Source of the DNA: Actinomycetes bacterium
GTDB taxonomy: Bacteria > Actinomycetota > Acidimicrobiia > Spongiisociales > UBA5794
NCBI GenBank assembly: GCA_024275815.1
Contig: JAJRYI010000220.1
Span: 1-10,044 of the forward strand
DNA length: 10,044 nucleotides
Direction: 5' to 3'
This document shows, piece by piece, positions 1-6,421 of the stretch. Under the pieces are notes generated by a model. It was not told where the DNA came from. It did no database searches and worked only from the letters and a program-made list of their open reading frames with translations. Position 1 is the first letter of the stretch. Each line of letters begins with the position of its first letter. The translations under genes were made by a program, and so were the position numbers.

Positions 1-405
1 CAGTTCCTCTGCGATGTAGACGATCGACAGTGACGCAAGGGCGACGAGGGCGATCCTCACGACGGCCTGGGAGATGACGTACGCAGGCACGGAGGGGATG
101 AACGCCGTTGTGAGGCTTCCGAAAGCGAGGAGAACGAACGCTGCGAGGAGCGGCTTGCGGCGGCCCGAGCGGTCAGCCTTCATCGAGAAGAGAACGCCGA
201 GAAGCGAGGCTCCACGCACCGCAGCGAAGATGGCGCTCATTTGTCCCTCGGTCAGGTCGAGCGACGCCCGTGCGAACGGCAGGGTGTGGGGCATCTGGCT
301 TCCCGCGTAGCCGGCGATGAAACCGACGATCGACATGAGGAAGAGGATCCGCCGGTCGAACGGCGTGAACGAGCGGGGTTCTGCAGGTGGTTGTGGAGAC
401 GTCAT
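1..405 (-). CDS. MFS transporter, N-terminal part (runs off left edge)
   Basis: Translating the complement from the ATG at 405-403 gives 135 open codons reaching base 1, so the gene is cut by the window edge. The N-terminus is short, polar and proline-rich. Hydrophobic stretches follow at about residues 19-40, 57-75, 85-105 and 112-132, fitting the first four membrane helices of a major facilitator transporter. Between the second and third helices lies the family's motif A: Gly70, Asp78, Arg79, Gly81, Arg82, Arg83 in the local string KADRSGRRK. The family moves small solutes across the cytoplasmic membrane; nothing here reveals the substrate. An in-frame ATG at 447 would add 14 residues, but that extension contains the rare codons ATA and TTA, so 405 is preferred. 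Neither start has a clear ribosome binding site. The gene is divergent from the ccdA-like gene. Family call is firm, substrate unknown. Confidence 0.85.
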   Translation of the reverse strand, partial: MTSPQPPAEPRSFTPFDRRILFLMSIVGFIAGYAGSQMPHTLPFARASLDLTEGQMSAIFAAVRGASLLGVLFSMKADRSGRRKPLLAAFVLLAFGSLTTAFIPSVPAYVISQAVVRIALVALASLSIVYIAEEL

Positions 406-433
406 GGCACCGGGATGGTCGGGAGTACGCGAG

Positions 434-473
434 GGTAACCGTATCATCTGTGAAGCCCGTGTTGGCGGTGACC
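434..473. repeat. Paired GGTNACC palindromes in the divergent intergenic region
   Basis: The region between the MFS start and the ccdA-like start (406-571) has no gene. It holds GGTAACC at 434-440 and GGTGACC at 467-473. Each is followed by CGT, and the two are 33 bases apart, about three helical turns. A TATCAT hexamer at 442-447 overlaps the first copy's flank and resembles a -10 box, but no good -35 stands at the right distance. The arrangement could be an operator for one or both divergent genes. This is inferred from spacing only, and short palindromes of this kind arise by chance in GC-rich DNA. Confidence 0.25.
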
Positions 474-571
474 GTGATTTGCGTGGTGGCCGGAAGGTAC
501 TGGGAACGAACGCCGACGGGTGGGCGTTGTTCGACGGAACGACAGCGAGTTGCCGGAGTGAGGCTGGAACA

Positions 572-1318
572 GTGCAAGTGAGCATCATCGCGGCGCTCTT
601 CGCCGGTGCAGCATCGTTCCTCTCGCCATGTGTGCTCCCGTTGCTTCCCGGCTACATCAGCCTCATGTCGGGGTACGACATGAACGAACTCGCAGAGGGC
701 AACGTCTCGATGCGCAGGGTCACCGGGCGCACCGCCTTGTTCGTACTCGGATTCACGGTCGTCTTCGTCGCCCTCGGAGCCACAGCGACGTCGTTGTCGA
801 GTTTCCTGTCGCAGTCGATATTCACCATCCTCGCCGGCTGGATGATCATCCTCATGGGGCTCTTCATCGCGATATCTGCGGTGTGGAGCCCACGCTGGAT
901 GATGCCGATGATGCGCGAGCGGCGCATCGATGCGTCGGGTGCCAGGAAGCTCGGGAACTTCGGGCTGCCCCTCATGGGCGGAGCGTTCGCATTCGGATGG
1001 ACGCCGTGCATCGGCCCGTTTCTCGGGGTAGCACTCCTCCTCGGTGCGAGCACCGACACCGTCGGGCAGGGGATGGTCGTTCTGTTCTTCTACAGTGTCG
1101 GCCTCGGGGTTCCCTTCCTCTTGACGTCACTGCTCATGACGAAGGCCTTCGCAGCGTTCGGCTGGATCAAGCGGTATCTCAAGGTGATCTCGGTTGTCTC
1201 GGGCCTCGCACTCGTGCTGTTCGGTGTGCTGATGGTCACCGGCCAGATCACCCAGCTCTCGTCGTTCTTTGCCAACCTCCTCGTCAGGCTCGGCCTCGAG
1301 GGGCTTGCAAGCGTCTGA
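572..1318 (+). CDS. ccdA: CcdA-family membrane thiol-disulfide transporter
   Basis: This 248-residue protein matches the CcdA/DsbD transmembrane family in length and motifs. CcdA carries reducing equivalents from cytoplasmic thioredoxin across the membrane to partners such as cytochrome c maturation thioredoxins. The first helix contains FLSPCVLPLLPGY with Cys20. The fourth contains FGWTPCIGP with Cys146. These are the two conserved redox cysteines, each beside proline as usual. About six hydrophobic helices are visible. The open frame extends upstream to 317, but that part is not hydrophobic and does not resemble the family, so it is excluded. GTG at 572 is chosen because the purine-rich run at 555-563 sits eight bases upstream; GTG at 578 is the alternative. 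No thioredoxin-like, ResB or ResC partner gene is visible nearby. The stop lies 28 bases before trpE with no terminator between, so co-transcription is possible. Confidence 0.88.
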   Translation: MQVSIIAALFAGAASFLSPCVLPLLPGYISLMSGYDMNELAEGNVSMRRVTGRTALFVLGFTVVFVALGATATSLSSFLSQSIFTILAGWMIILMGLFIAISAVWSPRWMMPMMRERRIDASGARKLGNFGLPLMGGAFAFGWTPCIGPFLGVALLLGASTDTVGQGMVVLFFYSVGLGVPFLLTSLLMTKAFAAFGWIKRYLKVISVVSGLALVLFGVLMVTGQITQLSSFFANLLVRLGLEGLASV

Positions 1319-1333
1319 GCCGTAGCACTGGGG

Positions 1334-1339
1334 TAGCCT
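1334..1339 (+). promoter_or_regulatory. Candidate -10 box for leaderless trpE
   Basis: TAGCCT lies seven bases before the trpE ATG at 1347, so transcription would begin at or next to the start codon. No Shine-Dalgarno sequence stands at a normal distance; the only G run (1330-1333) is 13 bases from the ATG. Leaderless mRNAs with a TANNNT box at this spacing are common in actinobacteria. No convincing -35 is seen, and TTGCAA at 1305-1310 is too far upstream. The trpC start shows the same arrangement. Confidence 0.35.
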
Positions 1340-1346
1340 CGCCGAC

Positions 1347-2846
1347 ATGGAACCCTCACTGACACTGGATCGATTCTGCGACCTCGCGACCAGGTTCTCG
1401 GTCGTACCCCTTGCCGTAGCGGTTCTCGGTGACATCCACACACCGGTGTCCGTCTTCGACCAACTCGTCGGGACCGATGAAGGGTTCCTTCTCGAGTCGG
1501 TCGAAGGAGGCGAGCGGTGGGGGAGATGGTCGTTCATCGGATGGGACCCTGCGTTCACCGTGACCTCCCACAACGGTGTCACCGGGTGTTCGGACCCCGG
1601 TGTCGACATCCCCCGAGGAGACCCGCTCGAGGTGCTCGAGTCACTCGTTGCCCGCTACACGGCCCCGCCGTGGGACGAGATCGGGGTTCGTGTTCCCCAG
1701 CCGCCTCTTCACAGCGGCCTGGTCGGGTATCTGAGCTACGACACCGTCCGCTACATCGAGAACCTCGAGAACCGGCCAACCGACGATCGGAATCTGCCCG
1801 AGATGCTGTGGCAGTTCGTCGGTGGGTTGGCAGCGTTCGACCGATTGACGAACTCGATCACACTGATCAGGAACGTCTTCATCGGCGACGATCCGGAGGC
1901 GGACTACCTCGAGGCCGTCCGGCACCTCCGTTGCGGTGTCGACAAGTTGTCCGCTCGACCGTCGATCACCATTGGATCGGTGCTCGAGTTCGACGAGTTG
2001 CCGGAGACGACTCAGACCATGGAGCGTGACGCGTTCATAGCGGTGGTCGAACGGGCGATCACTGAGATCCGCGACGGAGAGGTGTTCCAGGTCGTGCCAT
2101 CGATCAGGTTCTCGACGCAGTTCAACGGTGACACGCTTGCGGTGTACCGGGCGTTGCGGGTCGTGAACCCGTCGCCGTACATGTTCCTCCTCCAGAGCGA
2201 CGAGGTCTCGATCGCAGGGTCCTCGCCGGAGCTCATGTCGCGTGTGCGTGACGGTGTCGTCTACTCACGCCCGATCGCAGGGACACGGCCGAGAGGCACC
2301 ACCGACCACGAGGACCAGATGTTGGAGGCAGAGCTGCTCGCGGATCCCAAGGAGCGTGCAGAACACGTGATGCTCATCGATCTCGCGCGCAACGACCTCG
2401 GGAGAGTGTCGAGGTTCGGATCGGTCGTCGTCGACGATCTGATGGTGATCGAGCGGTACTCGCACGTGATGCACATCGTGTCGGGTGTCTCGGGCGAACT
2501 CGTCGACGGTATCGGACCGCTCGACGTTCTTCGCGCCACGTTCCCCCACGGCACGGTTTCGGGTGCACCGAAGGTCAGGGCGATGGAGCTCATCGACGAG
2601 TTCGAACCGGTGCTTCGAGGCCCGTACGCAGGGGCGGTGGGCTACATCGATTTCTCCGGCAACATGGACACCGCGATCGCGCTCCGCACCTGTGTCATGA
2701 AGGGATCCACGGCGTGGGTTCAGGCCGGTGCCGGGATCGTCGTGGACTCCGACGCGGCGAGTGAGTACGACGAGTGCGTCAACAAGGCGCGTGCCGTCCT
2801 TGCAGCCATAGGCGCATCGAGGGTGCTCGAGCGTCCCAGGGACTGA
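1347..2846 (+). CDS. trpE: Anthranilate synthase component I
   Basis: The 499-residue protein has the full length of TrpE, which converts chorismate and ammonia to anthranilate in the first committed step of tryptophan synthesis. The N-terminal domain has the LLES motif at residues 48-51, part of the tryptophan feedback site in the family. The C-terminal chorismate-binding domain (about 225-490) contains NPSPYMF (264-270), GSSPE (281-285), PIAGTRPRG (309-317), DPKERAEH (333-340), the HGTVSGAPK stretch (431-439) and GAGIVVDSD (481-489). These segments separate TrpE from PabB and isochorismate synthases, though PabB cannot be excluded by eye alone; the trp neighbours support TrpE. No trpG amidotransferase gene lies in the window, so the partner must be encoded elsewhere. 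There is no tryptophan-rich leader peptide or attenuator in the 28 bases upstream. The start may be leaderless. Confidence 0.95.
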   Translation: MEPSLTLDRFCDLATRFSVVPLAVAVLGDIHTPVSVFDQLVGTDEGFLLESVEGGERWGRWSFIGWDPAFTVTSHNGVTGCSDPGVDIPRGDPLEVLESLVARYTAPPWDEIGVRVPQPPLHSGLVGYLSYDTVRYIENLENRPTDDRNLPEMLWQFVGGLAAFDRLTNSITLIRNVFIGDDPEADYLEAVRHLRCGVDKLSARPSITIGSVLEFDELPETTQTMERDAFIAVVERAITEIRDGEVFQVVPSIRFSTQFNGDTLAVYRALRVVNPSPYMFLLQSDEVSIAGSSPELMSRVRDGVVYSRPIAGTRPRGTTDHEDQMLEAELLADPKERAEHVMLIDLARNDLGRVSRFGSVVVDDLMVIERYSHVMHIVSGVSGELVDGIGPLDVLRATFPHGTVSGAPKVRAMELIDEFEPVLRGPYAGAVGYIDFSGNMDTAIALRTCVMKGSTAWVQAGAGIVVDSDAASEYDECVNKARAVLAAIGASRVLERPRD

Positions 2847-2861
2847 GTCTTCAGTAGCTTC

Positions 2862-2890
2862 TTGGCGTCCGTTAACGGTTCTCTTACAGA
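2862..2890 (+). promoter_or_regulatory. Putative promoter/operator before the two-component genes
   Basis: The 95 bases between trpE and the response regulator contain a perfect ten-base palindrome, CCGTTAACGG, at 2869-2878. It sits in the spacer of a possible promoter: TTGGCG at 2862-2867, 17 bases, then TACAGA at 2885-2890. A better -10 match, TACGAT at 2899-2904, lacks a matching -35. TTAAC at 2872 and TTAC at 2884 are about one helical turn apart, which is the spacing used by OmpR/PhoB-family regulators, so autoregulation is conceivable. The palindrome is seen directly; the promoter and regulator assignment are inference. Confidence 0.3.
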
Positions 2891-2941
2891 TGGACCCCTA
2901 CGATCGAGGGGGAACGAAGACTCGAAGGCGCCGAGGGGGCC

Positions 2942-3619
2942 GTGGTGAGTGAAGGAACGATCCTGCTCGTGGAGGATCACGACGAGATCGCGGAACTCAT
3001 CCGCTTCTATCTCGAGCGTGAGGGCTTCACACTGGTTCACGCGACGAGCGGCGAAGAGGGGCTCGAACTTCTCGCGCATCGCAAACCTCGCGCCGTGCTG
3101 CTCGATCTGGGCCTTCCCGGCATGGACGGCATCGAGGTCGCGAGGATCATCCGGTCACGCTCGGACGTGCCCATCGTGATGCTCACCGCGAGAGACTCCG
3201 AGACCGACACCATCATCGGTCTCGAAGTGGGCGCCGACGACTACGTCACGAAGCCGTTCTCACCGCGCGAGGTCGTCGCCAGGATCCAGGCCGTACTGCG
3301 CCGATCCGAGGATCGCCCCGTACACAAGGACGTGTGCTCCATCGCCGGGTTCACGGTCGATTCGGGGCGCAGAGAGGTCGTCACGCCTTCGGGGGAGACC
3401 GTTCGCCCGACCGCTCGCGAGTTCGATCTGCTGTGGTACCTGTGCGACCATGCGGGGCTCGTACTCTCGAGATCACAGATCCTCGAAGCGGTCTGGGGGT
3501 ACGACTACTTCGGCGAGACACGCACCGTCGACGTCCACGTGCGCCAGCTTCGCAAGAAACTCGACGGGTTCCCCATCGAGACGATCTGGGGTGTGGGGTA
3601 CAAGGTCGAGCCCTCGTGA
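2942..3619 (+). CDS. OmpR/PhoB-family response regulator
   Basis: This 225-residue protein is a two-domain DNA-binding response regulator. The receiver domain (about 5-120) shows the acidic pair Glu11-Asp12, the phosphoacceptor Asp55 in LLDLGLPGMDG, the switch Thr82 in VMLTARD, and Lys104 in DDYVTKPF. A winged-helix DNA-binding domain follows (about 130-225), with PTAREFDLLWYL, the recognition-helix stretch TVDVHVRQLRKKLD and the closing wing WGVGYKV. Phosphorylation by the adjacent kinase would control its DNA binding. GTG codons at 2942 and 2945 are both possible starts; GAGGGGG at 2933-2939 favours 2945 by spacing. It lies after trpE and overlaps the kinase gene by four bases. Its target genes cannot be told from sequence. 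All catalytic residues are present. Confidence 0.95.
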   Translation: MVSEGTILLVEDHDEIAELIRFYLEREGFTLVHATSGEEGLELLAHRKPRAVLLDLGLPGMDGIEVARIIRSRSDVPIVMLTARDSETDTIIGLEVGADDYVTKPFSPREVVARIQAVLRRSEDRPVHKDVCSIAGFTVDSGRREVVTPSGETVRPTAREFDLLWYLCDHAGLVLSRSQILEAVWGYDYFGETRTVDVHVRQLRKKLDGFPIETIWGVGYKVEPS

Positions 3620-5004
3620 GGCGCAAGATACTTCTCGCCACCGCGATCGTGGCGTCCGTCACGGTCGCGATGGGTCTGATCACTGCGCTGGCGATCTCGA
3701 GCCAGGTACGAGCAAGGGCTTCCAGCGAACTCGCCCGTCAAGCATCGGTGACGGCAGCGCTGATCGATGAGGACCTCGCAGATCTCCGGTTCCGTCCAGG
3801 AGACAACGCCGCCGAGCAGATCGCCAGATTCCGCAGTGCACTCGAGAGGAGCCTCAACCGCGCACGCGTGCTCGGCGGCCACGACGTCGTCGAGGCCGTT
3901 CTCCTCGTGAGGGATCGGAGGATACCGATCTCGGAGCCACTCGTCGTCATCCCTCTGCTTCCCGAGGGCGTCGTCGACGGTGACGTGGTCACGCTCGACG
4001 TCGATGGGACGAACATGCTCGTGGCAGTCCAGGAGGTCGATCTGCGGGCAGGCTCACTTGCGGTGGCGATCGGGCGGGTGGAGCCGCTGTTCCCGATTCG
4101 TGGGCTCACGACGGCGCTGCTCGTTGCCCTCGGGATCGGTGCCGTGCTGACCGTCTCGCTCGGTGTCTGGTTCTCGACGTCGCTTTCGGGGCGCCTGGCA
4201 GGCATCTCGGAAGCGGCCGGTCAGATCGGGGCAGGTGATCTGAGTGCCAGGGCACCGACGACGGGCGATGACGAGATCGCTTCGGTGGCAACGGCGTTCA
4301 ACGAGATGGCCGCAGAACTGCAGTCTGTGCGCGATCGGGAACGCGAGTTCCTGATGGCCGTGAGCCACGACCTTCGCACCCCGCTCACGACCATCTCGGG
4401 CTACGCGGAGGCGCTCGATGCCGGCGATGTCGATCCCGAGGATCTGTCACGCGTGGCCGGCATCTTGCACGGTCAGACCGCTCAACTCGCGCGGCTGGTC
4501 GAAGACGTCATGGCTCTGGCCAGGCTCGAGGCGCATGAGTTCACCCTGCGACCCCAGATGGTGGAACTCGACGGATTGATCGAAGCGACCGTCGACACGT
4601 TCCTGAACAAGGCAGCGACCGCATCGGTCGATCTCATCGCGAACGATGTCGAAGCTGTGTCGGTCGTGGTCGACCCCGACCGCCTGATCCAGGTTCTCGG
4701 CAACCTCCTCGAGAACGCGCTGCGCTACACCCCTGAGGGGGGTGTGATCTCGGTGGGTTGTCACCCGAGCGGGGACGAGCAGGCCTGCATCACGGTCGTG
4801 AACTCGGGCCGGGGAATCGCTGCGCACGACCTGCCGCACGTCTTCGAGCGGTTGTACGTTGCAGACCGGTACCGGGCAGTGCGTCCGGCAGGATCGGGCC
4901 TCGGTCTTGCGATCGTCGCCGAGATCGTCGATGCAATGGGAGGCACCATCGAGTGCACGGCCCCCCCTGATGGCGGGACGCTGTTCAGTGTGACGATCGG
5001 GTGA
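3616..5004 (+). CDS. Membrane sensor histidine kinase
   Basis: The 462-residue protein is the cognate kinase of the preceding regulator; its GTG start overlaps the regulator's TGA. The open frame extends upstream to 3334, but that part lies in another frame over the regulator and is excluded. Order of parts: first membrane helix (about 4-27); an extracytoplasmic sensor region (about 28-160) of a type I do not recognise; second helix (163-187); HAMP linker (about 188-240); dimerisation helix with His251 in AVSHDLRTPL; and the HATPase domain with the N box Asn363/Asn367 in GNLLENALRYTPEGG and the G2 box GSGLGLAI (426-433). In the G1 box, Asn396 replaces the usual first Asp (NSGRGI), a change also found in some other kinases. 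The probable path is autophosphorylation on His251 and transfer to Asp55 of the regulator. The signal is unknown. Confidence 0.94.
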   Translation: MRRKILLATAIVASVTVAMGLITALAISSQVRARASSELARQASVTAALIDEDLADLRFRPGDNAAEQIARFRSALERSLNRARVLGGHDVVEAVLLVRDRRIPISEPLVVIPLLPEGVVDGDVVTLDVDGTNMLVAVQEVDLRAGSLAVAIGRVEPLFPIRGLTTALLVALGIGAVLTVSLGVWFSTSLSGRLAGISEAAGQIGAGDLSARAPTTGDDEIASVATAFNEMAAELQSVRDREREFLMAVSHDLRTPLTTISGYAEALDAGDVDPEDLSRVAGILHGQTAQLARLVEDVMALARLEAHEFTLRPQMVELDGLIEATVDTFLNKAATASVDLIANDVEAVSVVVDPDRLIQVLGNLLENALRYTPEGGVISVGCHPSGDEQACITVVNSGRGIAAHDLPHVFERLYVADRYRAVRPAGSGLGLAIVAEIVDAMGGTIECTAPPDGGTLFSVTIG

Positions 5005-5033
5005 CGACCGGTCGCGAGATGCGATACGGCCGA

Positions 5034-5039
5034 TAGGAT
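5034..5039 (+). promoter_or_regulatory. Candidate -10 box for leaderless trpC
   Basis: TAGGAT lies six bases before the GTG start of trpC at 5046. The 41-base gap after the kinase gene has no Shine-Dalgarno sequence close to the GTG. As at trpE, a transcript starting here would begin at or near the start codon. No clear -35 is seen at 16-18 bases upstream. If real, trpC-F-B-A can be transcribed independently of the two-component genes; if not, trpC depends on readthrough from upstream. Confidence 0.4.
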
Positions 5040-5045
5040 TCCCAC

Positions 5046-5813
5046 GTGCTCGACGAGATCCTGACCAGGGCGGCCGCACGTGCCGCAGAAGCGACCGCGC
5101 AGATCGACGCGTACCGGTCGGAGTCGATGACCAGGTCACAGGCCCGATCCCTCCAAGGGGCGCTCCGTGGCCCGGGCCTCGGGGTGATCGCCGAGATCAA
5201 GAGACGGTCACCTTCACGGGGGGTGATCGATGCCGACCTGGATGTGGCCGCCCGTGCCAGTGCCTACGTCGAGGGCGGCGCCGACGCCATCTCCGTCCTC
5301 ACGGAGCCGGAGTTCTTCGCTGGTTCGATGGAGGACCTCGACCGTGTCCGGTCGGTCGTCGACGTTCCCGTCCTTCGCAAGGACTTCACACTGGCACCGT
5401 CCCAGATCTGGGAGGCGCGAGCAGGTGGTGCCGACGCCGTTCTTCTCATCGTCGCCGCCCTCGCTCAAGGGGAACTCGAGGAACTGATCGCTGTTGCCGA
5501 CGATGTCGGTGTGGACGCGATCGTCGAGACCCACGACTCAGGAGAGGTCGAGCGGGCTGTTGCCGGCGGGGCCAGGATCCTCGGGGTGAACAATCGGAAC
5601 CTCAAGACGTTCGAAACGGACCTCGCCGTCGCTGAAGGACTTGCCGGATCTCTTCCCGCCGGGGTGGTCACCATCGCAGAGTCGGGCGTGTCGAGTCCTC
5701 GAGGTGCGGCCCGTATGGCGCGTGCAGGTTACGACGCGATCCTCGTCGGAGAAGCCCTCGTGCGTTCCGGGGACCCTGCCGGTTTCGTGGCCTCGCTCAA
5801 GGCTCAACGATGA
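5046..5813 (+). CDS. trpC: Indole-3-glycerol-phosphate synthase
   Basis: The 255-residue single-domain protein has the length and motifs of TrpC, a cytoplasmic beta/alpha barrel. It closes the ring of carboxyphenylaminodeoxyribulose phosphate to give indole-3-glycerol phosphate, with loss of CO2. Visible family residues include Glu50, Lys52 and Ser55 in VIAEIKRRSPSRG, Lys112 in VLRKDF, Glu161 in AIVETHD, and Asn182 in GVNNRNL. The phosphate-binding segment IAESGV lies near residues 211-216, and a second one, ILVGEALV, near the C-terminus. It is not fused to TrpF, unlike the enterobacterial enzyme. The GTG start is chosen because the protein then begins at the usual distance from the first motif, and no in-frame start lies upstream. 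Its stop overlaps the trpF ATG (ATGA), indicating translational coupling. Confidence 0.96.
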   Translation: MLDEILTRAAARAAEATAQIDAYRSESMTRSQARSLQGALRGPGLGVIAEIKRRSPSRGVIDADLDVAARASAYVEGGADAISVLTEPEFFAGSMEDLDRVRSVVDVPVLRKDFTLAPSQIWEARAGGADAVLLIVAALAQGELEELIAVADDVGVDAIVETHDSGEVERAVAGGARILGVNNRNLKTFETDLAVAEGLAGSLPAGVVTIAESGVSSPRGAARMARAGYDAILVGEALVRSGDPAGFVASLKAQR

Positions 5814-6421
5814 CGTGGGTCAAGGTCTGTGGTCTCCGAGATGAGGCTGCTGTGGAGGCCGTCGTCGACGGTGGTGCCGATGCCGGCGGGTTCGTGATCG
5901 TCGAGTCGTCGCCGCGCCACGTCACCGTCGAGCAAGCAGCATCGCTGATGGATGGAGTGCCGGTTTCACGGTTCATCGTCGTCGTCGACATGACGGTCGA
6001 TCAAGCGCTGTACACGGCTGAGATGACCGGAGCCGACGGCATCCAGGCGCACGGGAAGCACGCGGCCGAGGTGGCAGCGTACGCGGTCGAGGCCGGGTAC
6101 CTGTCGTTGTACCCGGTTCCCGTGTCCATCGACGGCACCCTCGAGAGCCTCCGTTCCATCTCTCCCGGCGTGATGCCGATACTCGACACCTTCTCACCTG
6201 TTGAACACGGTGGGACCGGGAGGACGTTCGATTGGTCGCTCATCGACGACCCGGGTCGGCCGTTCGTTCTTGCAGGTGGCCTCGGACCCGACAACGTCGC
6301 GCGAGCCATCCGCGCCATCCAACCGTTCGGCGTCGATGCCTCGAGCAGACTCGAATCTGACAGAGGAGTGAAAGACCCCTCTACCATTCGGTCCTTCATC
6401 GAGGAGGCAAAGACATCGTGA
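5810..6421 (+). CDS. trpF: Phosphoribosylanthranilate isomerase
   Basis: The 203-residue protein is a stand-alone TrpF, which isomerises phosphoribosylanthranilate to the carboxyphenylaminodeoxyribulose phosphate used by TrpC. The N-terminal VKVCGLR provides Cys7, the family's general base. LDTFSPVEHGGTG supplies Asp126, the general acid, and the mobile loop. FVLAGGLGPDNV is the first phosphate-binding segment. The second normally reads like SSGVE..PGVKD; here it is SSRLESDRGVKD, with Arg180 where Gly or Ala is usual and Arg185 where Pro is common. The catalytic pair is intact, so the enzyme is probably active. The gene is coupled at both ends: ATGA with trpC and GTGA with trpB. Confidence in identity is high; the effect of the arginines is unknown. 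Confidence 0.94.
   Translation: MTWVKVCGLRDEAAVEAVVDGGADAGGFVIVESSPRHVTVEQAASLMDGVPVSRFIVVVDMTVDQALYTAEMTGADGIQAHGKHAAEVAAYAVEAGYLSLYPVPVSIDGTLESLRSISPGVMPILDTFSPVEHGGTGRTFDWSLIDDPGRPFVLAGGLGPDNVARAIRAIQPFGVDASSRLESDRGVKDPSTIRSFIEEAKTS
6401..6407 (+). promoter_or_regulatory. Ribosome binding site fixing the trpB start
   Basis: GAGGAGG lies ten bases before the GTG at 6418, within the last codons of trpF. It is the strongest Shine-Dalgarno sequence in the trp group and supports the GTG, which overlaps the trpF stop, as the trpB start. Confidence 0.7.

Noticed and set aside
317..571. N-terminal extension of the ccdA-like frame
   Set aside because: It overlaps the start of the divergent MFS gene, is hydrophilic and arginine-rich, and CcdA proteins begin just before the first cysteine-bearing helix.
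1319..1346. T-box or trp attenuator before trpE
   Set aside because: The gap is only 28 bases, with no tryptophan-codon leader and no paired stems.
628..1362. A 244-codon plus-strand frame over the ccdA-like gene
   Set aside because: It is a shifted-frame shadow full of Arg, His and Pro, with no family match, while the main frame has clear CcdA motifs.
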